NCBI RefSeq assembly: GCF_007644045.2
Contig: NZ_VMDW02000075.1
Span: forward strand, 62,001 to 126,000
Length of the DNA stretch: 64,000 nucleotides
Direction of reading: 5' to 3'
From: Vogesella urethralis
Lineage (GTDB): Bacteria > Pseudomonadota > Gammaproteobacteria > Burkholderiales > Chromobacteriaceae
The position numbers and the translations under genes were made by a program. Shown here piece after piece: positions 27,402 to 37,695 of the stretch (positions are counted from its first letter, which is position 1; each line of letters opens with the position of its first letter). The notes below the pieces were generated by a model that worked only from the letters and a program-made list of their open reading frames with translations, did no database searches and was not told the origin of the DNA.

Positions 27402-27631
27402 CACGATTTGTTTCCGTCTATTTGTCAGCGAGTGTGTGCTAAAGCGGGCCAGTACAATGCCATTTTTTGCATTTGGCATTGGATGGTGGCGTATCCTGAT
27501 TTAACGACACACGGTGCACAAACTTTAGCCGTTACTAAAGAAACACCATTTAACGAATTAGCTTTACGTATCGATATCTCGCCTCGGCTGGGTGGCTCCG
27601 GCGTGCCTGTGTTGTGTGGAGGGCCGCCCGC

Positions 27632-28264
27632 TTAGCCTTCCTTCAGCTCTTTCAGGTACTTGTACACAGTGGCGCGCCCCAGCCCCAGTACGTTGGCGAT
27701 GTAGTGGGTAGCGCTTTTGCCCTGGAACGCCCCCTCGGCGAACAGCGCAGTCACCAGCTCGCGGCGCTGGTCGCGCGTCAGGCCGTTCAGCGCCAGCTGG
27801 CGCTGCTGCAGCCAGCCGTGCATGAAGGTGTTGATGCGTTCCTGCCAGTCGTCGCGGAACAACTCGGCTGGCTGTTCTACCAGCCCGGCGCCTTTGAGTA
27901 GCATGCCCAGCATGCCGTGCATGTCTTCGAACACCGCGATGTTGAAATTGATGCACATCACGCCCAGTGCTTGCCCGCCATCGTCGAACAGCACGCTGCT
28001 GACGCAGCGCATGCGGCGGCCGTCCCAGTTCAGCTTTTCGTAGGGGCCGACAAAGCGGTCGGCAATGGTGCGTTCGATGTCTTCCAGCCCGGATGCGTCG
28101 CCGATTTCACGCCGCGACAGGTTGTTGGCCAGGTAGCGCACGCGCTGCTCGGCCAGGTCGTGGATGACGACTTCGGCATACGGGAAAAACAGCTTGGCGA
28201 TGCTGTCGGCGAGGTGGGCGTAGCGGGACAGCAGCAGGTCGGTAGCGTGGGCGGCTTGGCTCAT
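27632..28264 (-). CDS. YheO/DauR-like transcriptional regulator (PAS_6 + HTH_22)
   Basis: 210 residues from ATG 28264. The N-terminal PAS-like YheO domain contains VVIHDLAEQRVRYLANNLSRREIGDAS and NWDGRRMRCVSSVLFDDGGQALGVMCINFN. The C-terminal winged helix has RRELVTALFAEGAFQGKSATHYIANVLGLGRATVYKYLKELK. In Pseudomonas, DauR of this family represses the dauBA D-arginine catabolic genes; here an ornithine cyclodeaminase-family gene lies directly upstream on the same strand and a D-amino acid dehydrogenase-like gene close by. A role in sensing a basic D-amino acid is therefore likely but unproven. Confidence 0.83.
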   Translation of the reverse strand: MSQAAHATDLLLSRYAHLADSIAKLFFPYAEVVIHDLAEQRVRYLANNLSRREIGDASGLEDIERTIADRFVGPYEKLNWDGRRMRCVSSVLFDDGGQALGVMCINFNIAVFEDMHGMLGMLLKGAGLVEQPAELFRDDWQERINTFMHGWLQQRQLALNGLTRDQRRELVTALFAEGAFQGKSATHYIANVLGLGRATVYKYLKELKEG

Positions 28265-28307
28265 GGGGGCGGGTTCCGGGCAGAGACGGCATAGTGCCGC
28301 AGCGCGG

Positions 28308-28331
28308 GGTTGGCCACAAGCGCGGCCAACC
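28308..28331. repeat. Inverted pair of the dispersed motif with T-run
   Basis: GGTTGGCC at 28308-28315 and GGCCAACC at 28324-28331 form an 8-bp stem with 8-base loop, followed by TTTT on the plus strand. The left copy has A in place of G after the GGCC. It lies between the YheO-like regulator and the cyclodeaminase-family gene and may uncouple them. Confidence 0.65.
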
Positions 28332-28344
28332 TTTTGCTGCCGGC

Positions 28345-29313
28345 TTAGCCGGCCTGCTGTACGCGTTGCAGCAGGGCGTGGGCGATGGCGATGTCTTGCA
28401 GGCCCATGCCGATGGAGCGGAAGAACACGTGGCGCTGGTAGTCGGGGCGCGGGCAGCGATCGCTTACCAGTTCGGCCAGGTCGCCGCGGATGGCGTCGGC
28501 CTGCCACTGGTGGTCGAGCGCGGCCAACACCATTTCGCCGGCACGGCTGGGGGTGCTGGCGCGGTGGTCGCAGTACACGTCCAGCTGCGGCAGCTGGGCC
28601 GGGGCGATCTCGTGCGCCTGGGCCACGTTGGTGCTGATCGAGGTAATCAGCGCCGGGCGGCGCAGCGCCGCCACATCCAGTACCGGGCTGCCGGACGACG
28701 TGCACAGCATCACCACGTCGGCGTCGGCGGCGGCGTCTTCGGCCGAGGTGGCCAGCTCGATGCGGTTGTCGATGGCCAGCAGGGTGTCCAGCAAGGTGCG
28801 GTCGGCGGCAAGGCCCGGCGCAAACACGCGGATGCGCGTCCACGGCCGCAACGCCAGCACATGGCGCAGGTGGGCTTGGCCGACGGCGCCGCAGCCGATC
28901 AGCGCCAGCTGCTGGCTGTCCGGGCGCGCCAGCAGCTCTACCGCCAGCGCGGTGGTGCCGGCGGTGCGCTCCACGGTGAGCAGGCTGGCGTCACAGAACA
29001 GCAGCGGCTGGCCGGTCTGCATCGAAAACAGGCTGGTCCAGGCAGTGACCAGTGGTTTGCCGCCGGTCACGATGTAGGGCGACAGCTTGGCGCCGAACAG
29101 TTGCTGGCTGGCCAGCACGCCCTGGTAGGTGATGACGTCGCCGGCGTCGCCCGGAAACAGGGTAAGCGTTTGCGCCGGCTGCACTGCCAGGCCCTGGCCC
29201 AGTGCGGCAAACAGCTGCAGCAGTACCTGGCGTACCGGCAGCAGCGGCAGGTGCGGGCGGATGGCATCGGCGTTGAGGATGAGCGGGGCGGCGTGATGGT
29301 CGATGGCTTGCAT
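28345..29313 (-). CDS. Ornithine cyclodeaminase / mu-crystallin family protein (DauB-like)
   Basis: 322 residues. The fold is recognised from TAWTSLFSMQTGQPLLFCDASLLTVERTAGTTALAVELLAR, then the NAD(P) Rossmann motif LIGCGAVGQAHLRHVLALRP and ALITSISTN. This family includes ornithine cyclodeaminase, alanine dehydrogenase, ketimine reductases and DauB, which reduces the 2-ketoarginine imine or iminoarginine formed by the D-arginine dehydrogenase DauA. With a YheO-type regulator downstream and a binding protein and FAD D-amino acid dehydrogenase divergently upstream, a DauB-like or ketimine-reductase role is the best guess. Confidence 0.8.
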   Translation of the reverse strand: MQAIDHHAAPLILNADAIRPHLPLLPVRQVLLQLFAALGQGLAVQPAQTLTLFPGDAGDVITYQGVLASQQLFGAKLSPYIVTGGKPLVTAWTSLFSMQTGQPLLFCDASLLTVERTAGTTALAVELLARPDSQQLALIGCGAVGQAHLRHVLALRPWTRIRVFAPGLAADRTLLDTLLAIDNRIELATSAEDAAADADVVMLCTSSGSPVLDVAALRRPALITSISTNVAQAHEIAPAQLPQLDVYCDHRASTPSRAGEMVLAALDHQWQADAIRGDLAELVSDRCPRPDYQRHVFFRSIGMGLQDIAIAHALLQRVQQAG

Positions 29314-29367
29314 GGTGTCTCTGTGTGTCGGGTCACGATGGCCACAGCTTAGCGATGAAGAAAAAAA

Positions 29368-29396
29368 TTGTCCACGATGGAAATTTTATCTATTCT
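29368..29396 (+). promoter_or_regulatory. Candidate sigma-70 promoter of the solute-binding protein gene
   Basis: TTGTCC at 29368-29373, 17-base spacer, TATTCT at 29391-29396, in the AT-rich part of the divergent region between the cyclodeaminase-family gene and the binding protein gene. Found by eye only. Confidence 0.5.
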
Positions 29397-29482
29397 TGCC
29401 GGCAAGCGGTCATCACGAGCCGCCACCCGCAGTCGACACGCTGTCGATGCGTCATCACCGGACCAGGCCAGGAGAAACCATC

Positions 29483-30265
29483 ATGAGCAAAACCCGCACT
29501 GCCAGCCGTTACCTGCTTCCCCTTCTTGCCGTGCTCGCGGCCCCGGCGCTGGCCGGCGGCCAGGCCATCCGCATGGGGCTGGAGCCGTTTTACGCCCCGT
29601 TTGAAAGCAAGCAGGCCGACGGCAAGCTGGTTGGCTTCGATATCGACATCGGCAACGCCATCTGCGAACGCATGGCCGCCAAGTGCAGCTACGTGGAAAC
29701 CTCGTTCGAGGGGCTGATCCCGGGGCTGAAAGCGCGCAAGTTCGAGGTGATCAACTCGGCGATGAACATTACCGCCAAGCGCCGCGAATCCATCGACTTC
29801 ACCGTGCCAATCTACATCGTGCCCATCCAGATGGTGGCGCGCCGCGACAGCAAACTGCTGCCCACCGTGGCTGCGCTGAAGGGCAAGACCGTCGGCGTGC
29901 TGCAGGGCGCCACCCAGGAAGACTTCGTGCGCAAACACTGGGAGCGTGAAGGCGTGAAGGTGGTGGCCTACCGTGACCAGAGCCAGATCTACCTGGACCT
30001 GGCTGCCGGCCGCCTGGATGCCTCGGTACAGGAAGGGCAGAATGCGCAGGAAGGCTTCCTCGACAAGCCGCAGGGCAAGGCCTTCGAGTTCAAGGGCAAG
30101 GTGCTGAGCGACTTTGCCACGCTGGGCGAGGGCACCGGTTTCGGCGTACGCAAGGGCGACCCGCTGAAGGCCGAACTGGACAAAGCCATTGCCGCGCTGA
30201 AGCAGGATGGCACCCTCAGCCGCCTGTCGCAGAAGTATTTCAAGCGCGACATCATCGCCAAATAA
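29483..30265 (+). CDS. Amino-acid ABC transporter periplasmic binding protein (Lys/Arg/Orn type)
   Basis: 260 residues from ATG 29483 with AGGAGA upstream. Sec signal peptide of about 24 residues (ends APALAGG). Mature protein is SBP_bac_3 family: IRMGLEPFYAPFESKQADGKLVGFDIDIGNAICERMAAKCSYVETSFEGLIPGLKARKFEVINSAMNIT, then VGVLQGATQEDF and FKRDIIAK at the end. It resembles ArgT/HisJ/ArtJ proteins that catch basic amino acids in the periplasm. No permease or ATPase gene is adjacent, so it must use a transporter encoded elsewhere. The D-amino acid genes around it suggest arginine, ornithine or lysine as ligand. Confidence 0.87.
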   Translation: MSKTRTASRYLLPLLAVLAAPALAGGQAIRMGLEPFYAPFESKQADGKLVGFDIDIGNAICERMAAKCSYVETSFEGLIPGLKARKFEVINSAMNITAKRRESIDFTVPIYIVPIQMVARRDSKLLPTVAALKGKTVGVLQGATQEDFVRKHWEREGVKVVAYRDQSQIYLDLAAGRLDASVQEGQNAQEGFLDKPQGKAFEFKGKVLSDFATLGEGTGFGVRKGDPLKAELDKAIAALKQDGTLSRLSQKYFKRDIIAK

Positions 30266-30306
30266 GTTATCCGGACCCGCCCGGCCATCGGCTGGGCAGC
30301 GGTGCG

Positions 30307-30352
30307 CCAGGGTTGGCCGCCGCCAGGTCATGACCGCCGCGGCCAACCCTGG
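30307..30352. repeat. Inverted pair of the dispersed GGTTGGCCGC motif (14-bp stem)
   Basis: CCAGGGTTGGCCGC at 30307-30320 and its exact complement at 30339-30352. The 18-base loop contains the small palindrome GGTCATGACC. It separates the binding-protein gene from the FAD oxidoreductase gene. Confidence 0.8.
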
Positions 30353-30379
30353 TGCGGCAGCAGGAAGGCAATACGCAGC

Positions 30380-31621
30380 ATGGATGCAGATGTAATCGTA
30401 CTGGGCGCCGGCATGGTAGGCGTATCGGCCGCTTTGGCCTTGCAGCAACGTGGCCGTCAGGTGTGGCTGCTGGACCGCCGCGCGCCTGGCGAGGAAACCA
30501 GCCACGGCAACGCCGGCTTGCTGGAGCGGGCCGCGGTCATTCCGTACGGTTTTCCGCGCCAGCTGTCGTCGGTATTGCGGCTGGCGGCCAACCGCTCGCC
30601 CGACGTGCGCTACCACCCGGCCACGCTGCCGTCCTACGCCGGCTGGCTGTGGCAGTACTGGCGCGAGTCGGCGCCTGCCCGCTTGGCCGCCACCGGCCGC
30701 GCCATGCTGCCGTTGCTGGAAGCTTGCCTGCCGGAGCACGACGCCTGGATTCGCGCCGCCGGTGTCACCGAACTGCGCCGCAGCGAAGGCTTGCTGGAGG
30801 CGTGGCGCAGCGAAGCCGGTTTCGTCGCCGAAGCGGCCAACGCGCAGCGCATCGCGCACGATTACGGCCTGGGCTTGACGGTGCTGGACGCGGTGGCGCT
30901 ACGCCAGGCCGAACCGGGGCTGGGGCAGGGCTTCAGCGGTGCCATCCACTGGCACGACCCGCACAGCATCCGCGACCCCGGCGCGCTGGTGCGCGGCTAT
31001 GCCAGTTACTTTCAGACGCTGGGCGGGGTATTCCGGCAATGCGCGGTGCAGGCGCTACGCCAGCATGGCAAAGGCTGGCAGGTGATCACCGACGCTTGCG
31101 TGCTGCAGGCGCGCGAGGTGGTGCTGGCGCTGGGGCCGTGGTCGGACGACGTGTTCACGCCGCTGGGTTACCGCATTCCGTTGCAGGTGAAACGTGGCTA
31201 CCACATGCACTATCGTGCCAGCGGCCCTGGTTTGCAGCGGACGGTGGTGGACATGGAAAACAGTTTTCTGGTGGCGCCGATGGCGCGTGGCCTGCGGCTG
31301 GCAACCGGCGTGGAGCTGGCGCGCCGCGACGCACCGCCCACGCCCAATCAGCTGGCGCAAGCCGAAGCGCTGGCACAGGGGGTGTTCCCGCTGGGTGAAC
31401 GCGTGGATGCCGAACCGTGGGTAGGCTGCCGGCCGTGCCTGCCGGACATGCGCCCGGTGATCGGCGCCGCGCCACGTCACCCCGGCTTGTGGTTCTGCTT
31501 TGGCCACAGCCATCTGGGGCTGACGCTGGGGCCGGTGTCGGGGCGCCTGTTGGCCGAGATGATGCTGGGCGAGCAGCCGTTTACCGACCCGGCACCGTAC
31601 TCGCCGGCGCGCTTTGCCTGA
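30380..31621 (+). CDS. FAD-dependent D-amino acid dehydrogenase-like oxidoreductase
   Basis: 413 residues from ATG 30380 (AGGAAGG upstream). N-terminal dinucleotide motif DVIVLGAGMVGVSAALALQQRGRQVWLLDRR, then ETSHGNAGLLE as in DadA proteins, and a C-terminal VGCRPCLPDMRPVIGAAPRHPGLWFCFGHSHLGLTLGPVSGRLLAEMM FAD-binding region typical of the DAO fold. The length fits DadA (about 415-432) better than Pseudomonas DauA (about 375). It should oxidise a D-amino acid to its keto acid, passing electrons to the membrane chain. Placement near the dauB-like and dauR-like genes suggests basic D-amino acids. Confidence 0.83.
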   Translation: MDADVIVLGAGMVGVSAALALQQRGRQVWLLDRRAPGEETSHGNAGLLERAAVIPYGFPRQLSSVLRLAANRSPDVRYHPATLPSYAGWLWQYWRESAPARLAATGRAMLPLLEACLPEHDAWIRAAGVTELRRSEGLLEAWRSEAGFVAEAANAQRIAHDYGLGLTVLDAVALRQAEPGLGQGFSGAIHWHDPHSIRDPGALVRGYASYFQTLGGVFRQCAVQALRQHGKGWQVITDACVLQAREVVLALGPWSDDVFTPLGYRIPLQVKRGYHMHYRASGPGLQRTVVDMENSFLVAPMARGLRLATGVELARRDAPPTPNQLAQAEALAQGVFPLGERVDAEPWVGCRPCLPDMRPVIGAAPRHPGLWFCFGHSHLGLTLGPVSGRLLAEMMLGEQPFTDPAPYSPARFA

Positions 31622-31689
31622 AGTGAATGTGCAGTTCGAGAGGCTGGGCGGTACTGCTTGGCAACATGTGGGTGAAGCGCCAATAGCCC

Positions 31690-31900
31690 GTTGGCGCGAG
31701 CCGAACAAAAGTGCAGCCCCCAGGTTTTAAGACGCCGATTTGTTTGAGCCGCGTGACGTTAGCACGCGGCGAGTTCGGCGGCGCCTGGGGGCTGTGCTTT
31801 TGAGCGGGGTTTCGAGCAGCCCCGGGTCGCCTTTTCTTTGGGTACTTTCTTTTGGCGAAGCAAAAGAAAGTACCCCGTCCGCCGGGCGGAACCGGCAATG
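31690..31900. repeat. Intergenic repeat-like block with 15-bp perfect hairpin
   Basis: The 344-base space between convergent genes (31622-31965) is occupied by a block with strong internal symmetry. At 31839-31853 GGGTACTTTCTTTTG pairs exactly with 31860-31874 across loop GCGAAG. Further left, CCCCCAGG (31718-31725) and CCTGGGGG (31786-31793) with CGCGTGACGTTAGCACGCG between them form a larger inverted structure. I recall very similar hairpins as dispersed intergenic repeats in beta- and gammaproteobacteria, but this could not be checked. It may end transcription from both sides. Confidence 0.6.
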
Positions 31901-31965
31901 CCAAGCATCATCCGCGTAGCGGATCCTGCCGTGGTCACGCCACGTTCTCGGCCGGTGCTGGCCGA

Positions 31966-33366
<1,401 letters not shown>

Positions 33367-33519
33367 GCTGCTTCTCTTTTTATGGTGCGGGCGCGGGTGG
33401 CGCCACGGGTGTTGTCTGTCCGGCCGGGTGGGCCATGGTGGGTGGGTGCTGCCCGGGCAGCGGCGGCATTGTACTGAGCAATGCCGCCGCTGTGTGCACT
33501 ACCGATGCTGCAGTGCGTT

Positions 33520-34776
33520 TTAACGATACACAGGGAAGGCCGCGCACAGTTCGGCTACCTGGCGCCGTACGCGGGCGGCGACGTCGGCGTTATCGATATC
33601 GTCCAGGATGTCGCATACCCAGTGCGCTACCTGGCCGGCTTCGGCGCTGCCGAAACCACGGCTGGTAATGGCCGGGGTGCCGATGCGGATGCCGCTGGTC
33701 ACAAACGGGCTTTGCGGGTCGTTCGGCACCGCGTTCTTGTTGACGGTAATGCAGGCCGCGCCCAGCGCCGCGTCGGCGGCCTTGCCGGTGAGGCCCTTGT
33801 CGATCAGGCTCAGCAGGAACAGGTGGTTGTCGGTTTTGCCGGATACCACGGTATAGCCGCGCTGGCGGAACACCGCCACCATGGCGCGGGCGTTGTCCAG
33901 CACCTGTTGCTGGTAGGCCTTGAACTCGGGTTGCAGCGCCTCCAGGAAGGCCACCGCCTTGGCAGCGATCACGTGCATCAGCGGGCCGCCCTGGATGCCG
34001 GGGAAAACCAGCGATTGCAGCTTTTTCACCAGCGCCTCGTCCGGGTTGGCCGCCAGGATCAGGCCGCCGCGCGGGCCGCGCAGGGTCTTGTGGGTGGTGG
34101 TGGTCACCACGTGGGCGTGCGGCAGCGGGCTGGGGTAGAGCCCGGCCGCCACCAGGCCGGCCACGTGCGCCATGTCCACGAATAGCCAGGCGCCGACGCT
34201 GTCGGCAATCTGGCGCATGCGCGCCCAGTCCACCACCAGCGAATAGGCCGAGAAACCGGCCACTAGCATCTTGGGCTGGTGTTCGGTGGCCAGCCGTTGC
34301 ACCTCGTCGTAATCGATGGCGCCGCTTTCCGTGTTGATGCCGTACTGCACCGCCTTGTAGATCTTGCCGGAAAAATTGACGCTGGCGCCGTGGGTAAGGT
34401 GGCCGCCGTGGGCCAGGCTCATGCCGAGGATGGTGTCGCCCGGTTGCAGCAGCGCCATGTACACGGCGGCGTTGGCCTGGCTGCCGGAGTGCGGCTGCAC
34501 GTTGGCGTAGCGGGCGCCAAACAGCTGGCAGGCGCGGTCGATGGCCAGCTGCTCCACCACGTCCACGTGCTCGCAGCCGCCGTAGTAGCGCTTGCCGGGG
34601 TAGCCTTCGGCGTATTTGTTGGTGAGCTGGGTGCCTTGCGCCTGCATCACGCGCGGGCTGGTGTAGTTTTCCGAGGCAATCAGTTCGATGTGGTCTTGCT
34701 GGCGCTGGTTTTCGGCCTGGATGGCGGCCCACAGTGCGTCGTCGAAGCCGGCAATCTGCATGTCTTGCGTGAACAT
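33520..34776 (-). CDS. glyA: Serine hydroxymethyltransferase
   Basis: 418 residues from ATG 34776 with GGAGACAG upstream; an in-frame ATG four codons earlier overlaps that site. The start [59 protein letters not shown] is typical. The PLP-lysine lies in [16 protein letters not shown] and the end has [15 protein letters not shown]. It interconverts serine and glycine with tetrahydrofolate. The 496-base space upstream (34777-35272) holds a tandem glycine riboswitch, so this copy is under glycine control. With SdaA downstream the pair forms a glycine-to-pyruvate route, probably a catabolic second glyA rather than the housekeeping one; this last point is inference. Confidence 0.95.
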   Translation of the reverse strand: MFTQDMQIAGFDDALWAAIQAENQRQQDHIELIASENYTSPRVMQAQGTQLTNKYAEGYPGKRYYGGCEHVDVVEQLAIDRACQLFGARYANVQPHSGSQANAAVYMALLQPGDTILGMSLAHGGHLTHGASVNFSGKIYKAVQYGINTESGAIDYDEVQRLATEHQPKMLVAGFSAYSLVVDWARMRQIADSVGAWLFVDMAHVAGLVAAGLYPSPLPHAHVVTTTTHKTLRGPRGGLILAANPDEALVKKLQSLVFPGIQGGPLMHVIAAKAVAFLEALQPEFKAYQQQVLDNARAMVAVFRQRGYTVVSGKTDNHLFLLSLIDKGLTGKAADAALGAACITVNKNAVPNDPQSPFVTSGIRIGTPAITSRGFGSAEAGQVAHWVCDILDDIDNADVAARVRRQVAELCAAFPVYR

Positions 34777-34927
34777 ATCTGTCTCCATGTCGTGTCTGGC
34801 TGCTGGCAGCAGCCGTGTGCATGGCTCTTTGGCGGGGTGCCCAGGGTGCCGCGTGACGGCAGGGGCGGGCGGGGCATGGCTGGCACAAAGGCGACGGCAC
34901 CCGACCGGCCATGCCGGACGATGCCCC

Positions 34928-35103
34928 CTCTGTCCCTTGTGCCTGAGATATTGCGGCGCGCGAACGCGCACCGGGTGTCCTTCGGCGAGGCGGCCTGGCG
35001 GCCAACCTTCTCTCCAGAGTGCCTCGCGTCCACAGTTCTTTTGCCTGAGAGTTTCCGGGGCGATTCCCCTTCGGCGCTGCCGCCGGGGCAGTCTCTCCTG
35101 TGG
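34928..35103 (-). ncRNA. Tandem glycine riboswitch
   Basis: On the minus strand two gcvT-type aptamers stand in tandem with a 10-base linker. Aptamer 1 (35103-35030) opens CCACAGGAGAGACTG, has CTCTCAGGCAAAAG and closes with CTGTGG, giving P1. Aptamer 2 (35019-34928) opens CTCTGGAGAG, has ATCTCAGGCACAAGGGACAGAG, its CTCTG/CAGAG giving P1. Both conserved cores are present. Downstream, GGGGCAT next to aptamer 2 can pair with ATGCCCC about 45 bases later, a possible switch helix; there is no T-run, so control of translation or Rho is as likely as intrinsic termination. It precedes glyA-sdaA. Confidence 0.93.
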
Positions 35104-35272
35104 TCGCGGCCGGGGCGGGTGTGGCACCTGCCAGCCGGCGTGGCTTGCAGAATCTAGAAGACCGCGCTTGCCGCTGTCAATGCGTGCGGCAGATTTATCG
35201 ATGTGCGAACGCAGCAAAACGCCCCCGCAGGCAACAGCCGGGCGGGGGCGGGGTGGTGCGGGCAAGGGTCGT

Positions 35273-35722
35273 TCAGAACATGCCGTTGCCGTTGGCGTCT
35301 TTGGCCGGCACCGGCTGGATCACGTCCCAGTGCTCGGCAATCTTGCCGTCCTGCACGCGGAAGATGTCCACCACCGCCACGCCCAGATCGCCGGGCTTGT
35401 CCTGGCTGTGCACGTGCAGCATCACCAGGTCGCCGTCGGCCAGCACGCGCTTGATGCTGGCGCGGCTTTGCGGCGTGTTGGCGCGGATCCAGCGTACGTA
35501 GTCCTGCAGCGGCGCGACGCCGTTGGCCACCTCCGGGTTGTGCTGGATGTAGCCGGGCGCCAGGTAGCTGGCTGCCTGTTCTGCATCCAGCCGGGAGAAG
35601 GCGGCATCGTAAAAGGCCAGCACCAGTGCCTTGTTGGCGTCTTCCCGCGGGCCGGCCAGCGCTGGTAGCGCGCTAGTGGCCAGGCTTGCGGCCAACAATG
35701 CCGCGCTCAGTAGGTGCTTCAT
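35273..35722 (-). CDS. Secreted SnoaL-like (NTF2 fold) protein
   Basis: 149 residues from ATG 35722, which overlaps the stop codon of the upstream gene by four bases (ATGA). Signal peptide of about 23 residues ([24 protein letters not shown]). Mature part is SnoaL/polyketide-cyclase-like: [36 protein letters not shown] and [13 protein letters not shown]. Family members include cyclases, isomerases and uncharacterised periplasmic proteins often annotated as nuclear transport factor 2 family. Co-transcription with the NAD(P)-binding protein suggests a shared small-molecule detoxification role, not proven. Confidence 0.8.
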   Translation of the reverse strand: MKHLLSAALLAASLATSALPALAGPREDANKALVLAFYDAAFSRLDAEQAASYLAPGYIQHNPEVANGVAPLQDYVRWIRANTPQSRASIKRVLADGDLVMLHVHSQDKPGDLGVAVVDIFRVQDGKIAEHWDVIQPVPAKDANGNGMF

Positions 35723-36366
35723 TGGGCGGCAGCCACGGTAAAGCGTTGGCGATGGTGACGCGCCTGTTCGGCTTCGTCGACGATGGCTACCGCTAGGTCG
35801 GCCACGCTGATGCCGGCCGGCGCGTCGCCGTCCATCAGCAGTTCGTTGGCGCCCAGACGGTACTGGCCGCTGCGCTCGCCCGGGGCCAGCATGGCTGGCG
35901 GCGATACGAATACCCAGTCCAGCACGGTTTCGTCTTGCAGCTTGTTCAGCGCCTGGCGTGCGCCCTCGGCGCCTTCCTTGTATTCGGCCGGGAAGTGCGG
36001 GGTATCGATCAGCTGCAGGCCCGGTGCCACGTACAGGCTGCCTGCGCCGCCTACTTCGATGAAGCGCGCCACGCCGGCGGCTTTGGTGCCGGCCACGATG
36101 GCGTCGTGGCCTTGCAGGAACAGCGTGCGGATGTCGGCTTTGTCCCAACCCGGGTTGAAGGCGCTGATCACCACGTCGTGGCCGGCCACGTCACGGGCGA
36201 TGGCGTCGGCGTCGTAAGCGTTGCTGGCCTTGACGGTGAGGTTGGCCGCAGCGGCAACGCGTTCCGGGCGGCTGACCAGGGCGGTAACGTGATGGCCGCG
36301 GGCCAGCAGTTCCTGTTGCAGGGCTTGGCCGACAAAACCGCTGGCGCCGATGAGTGCGATGTTCAT
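35719..36366 (-). CDS. NAD(P)H-binding SDR-like protein (YwnB/NmrA type)
   Basis: 215 residues from ATG 36366 with AAAGGACA upstream. Atypical SDR with Rossmann motif IALIGASGFVGQALQQELLARGHHVTALVSRPERV and VVISAFNPGWDKADIR, ending RFTVAAAQ. It resembles Bacillus YwnB/YhfK-like NAD(P)-binding proteins, whose substrates are not known. It leads a two-gene operon with the SnoaL-like gene and is divergent from a LysR gene, which is a likely regulator. Confidence 0.82.
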   Translation of the reverse strand: MNIALIGASGFVGQALQQELLARGHHVTALVSRPERVAAAANLTVKASNAYDADAIARDVAGHDVVISAFNPGWDKADIRTLFLQGHDAIVAGTKAAGVARFIEVGGAGSLYVAPGLQLIDTPHFPAEYKEGAEGARQALNKLQDETVLDWVFVSPPAMLAPGERSGQYRLGANELLMDGDAPAGISVADLAVAIVDEAEQARHHRQRFTVAAAQ

Positions 36367-36471
36367 GCTGTGTCCTTTCGGGTGGGGTAGGGGAATGACT
36401 GCATGGTAGATCACCCGCTTGTAGCTGATAATCCGCTGTAAAATTCAATCATTGTTAAGCTGAGGTTGATA

Positions 36472-37359
36472 ATGGAAGCGCTACGCAGCATGGCGGTGTT
36501 TGCCGCCGTAATCGAACAGGGCTCGATGAACGCGGCCGGGCGTGCGCTGGGCATGACCGCGTCGGCGGTCAGCCAGCATGTGCGGCTGCTGGAGCAGCAA
36601 CACCAGGTGGCGCTGCTGCACCGGACCACTCGTAAGCTGACGCTCACCGAGGCCGGTAGCGTGTTTTACCGCAGTTGCGCTGCCATGTTGGCCGCAGCGC
36701 GTGAAGCCAGCGTACAGATGGCGGCATTGCGCGACGAACCGGTGGGCGAGCTGCGCATTGCCGCACCCAGCGGTTTTGCCGGCGGGGTGCTGGGGCAGGC
36801 ACTGGCACCGTTGCTGGCGGCCAACCCCGGCCTCAGCCTGCGCCTGTTTTTCCAGGACGAGATGATCGACCTGGTGCAACACCGCATCGACCTGGCATTG
36901 CGTGCCGGTAATCAGCCGGATTCCACGCTGGTGGCGCGCCATCTGGCCGACTGGCCGTTCGTGCTGGTGGCGGCGCCGTCGTATCTGGCGGCGCGTGGCG
37001 AGCCGCAGCAGCCGGGCCAGCTGTACCAGCACGACTGGATAGGCCTGGAGCAGGACCATGACCTGACGCCGCTGCGCTTGCAGCGAGAGGGCGACGTGGA
37101 AGTGCTGCGCTTGCAGTGCCGCATTGCCAGCAACAGCATGCTGTCGGCACGGGCGTTTGCGCTGGATGGCATGGGTATTTCGATGCAGCCGGCACCGGAA
37201 GTGGCGGGCGAGCTGGCCGCCGGGCGCTTGCAGCGCGTGCTGCCCGACTGGCAGGCACCGGCGCTGCCGGTGTACGCCGTCACGCCGCGGCGCGACGTGC
37301 TGCCGGCCAAGGTGCGGCACGCTATGGCATTCTTGCAACAGAAGTTTGCGCAGAGCTGA
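36472..37359 (+). CDS. LysR family transcriptional regulator
   Basis: 295 residues from ATG 36472 (GAGG 6 bases upstream; TTG 36466 overlaps it). HTH: MEALRSMAVFAAVIEQGSMNAAGRALGMTASAVSQHVRLLEQQHQVALLHRTTRKLTLTEAG; effector domain with GELRIAAPSGFAGGVLGQALAP and IDLALRAGNQPDSTLVARHL, the CrgA-like group. Divergent from the SDR/SnoaL operon with 105 bases between starts, so likely its regulator. Ligand unknown. Confidence 0.86.
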   Translation: MEALRSMAVFAAVIEQGSMNAAGRALGMTASAVSQHVRLLEQQHQVALLHRTTRKLTLTEAGSVFYRSCAAMLAAAREASVQMAALRDEPVGELRIAAPSGFAGGVLGQALAPLLAANPGLSLRLFFQDEMIDLVQHRIDLALRAGNQPDSTLVARHLADWPFVLVAAPSYLAARGEPQQPGQLYQHDWIGLEQDHDLTPLRLQREGDVEVLRLQCRIASNSMLSARAFALDGMGISMQPAPEVAGELAAGRLQRVLPDWQAPALPVYAVTPRRDVLPAKVRHAMAFLQQKFAQS

Positions 37360-37695
37360 TTAAATTATGTGCAACGATTGACATCGTCATCATTATTGCA
37401 CGCAAAAAAACTTGTATGTACTCCGTTGATTGCCTAACAAACATATAGAGTCATAGTTAGTTCAATGCATGGCTTGTTTACAGCTATCAATTTGGCGGTA
37501 AATTTAATAAAAATACTTACAGGCAGGATGAAATGATGGCTTTTTAACCGCAGGCTGGCATTTCTGCGTACTGTTTTTACAGTATTTTGTATGCAAATTG
37601 TTTTGTGCTGTACGGGGAATCTGGCTTGCGAGCTTGGTAGTACCATCGCGCAGTCCGAAAAACACATCTAAATGACAACAGGGGAAGCTCCGATC
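37360..37695. other. AT-rich intergenic region upstream of the chemoreceptor gene
   Basis: 336 bases clearly richer in A and T than the rest of the window. No ORF, RNA or repeat was recognised. It must hold the chemoreceptor promoter; several TTGACA/TATAAT-like hexamers occur but none with convincing spacing, and no clear sigma-28 or sigma-54 site was seen. Confidence 0.5.

Noticed and set aside
14094-28321. Absence of the dispersed motif as a mark of transferred DNA
   Set aside because: The lower-GC regions (1-5.8 kb, 24.9-27.6 kb) lack it, but so does 14.1-19.3 kb with typical core genes, so absence is not informative at this scale.
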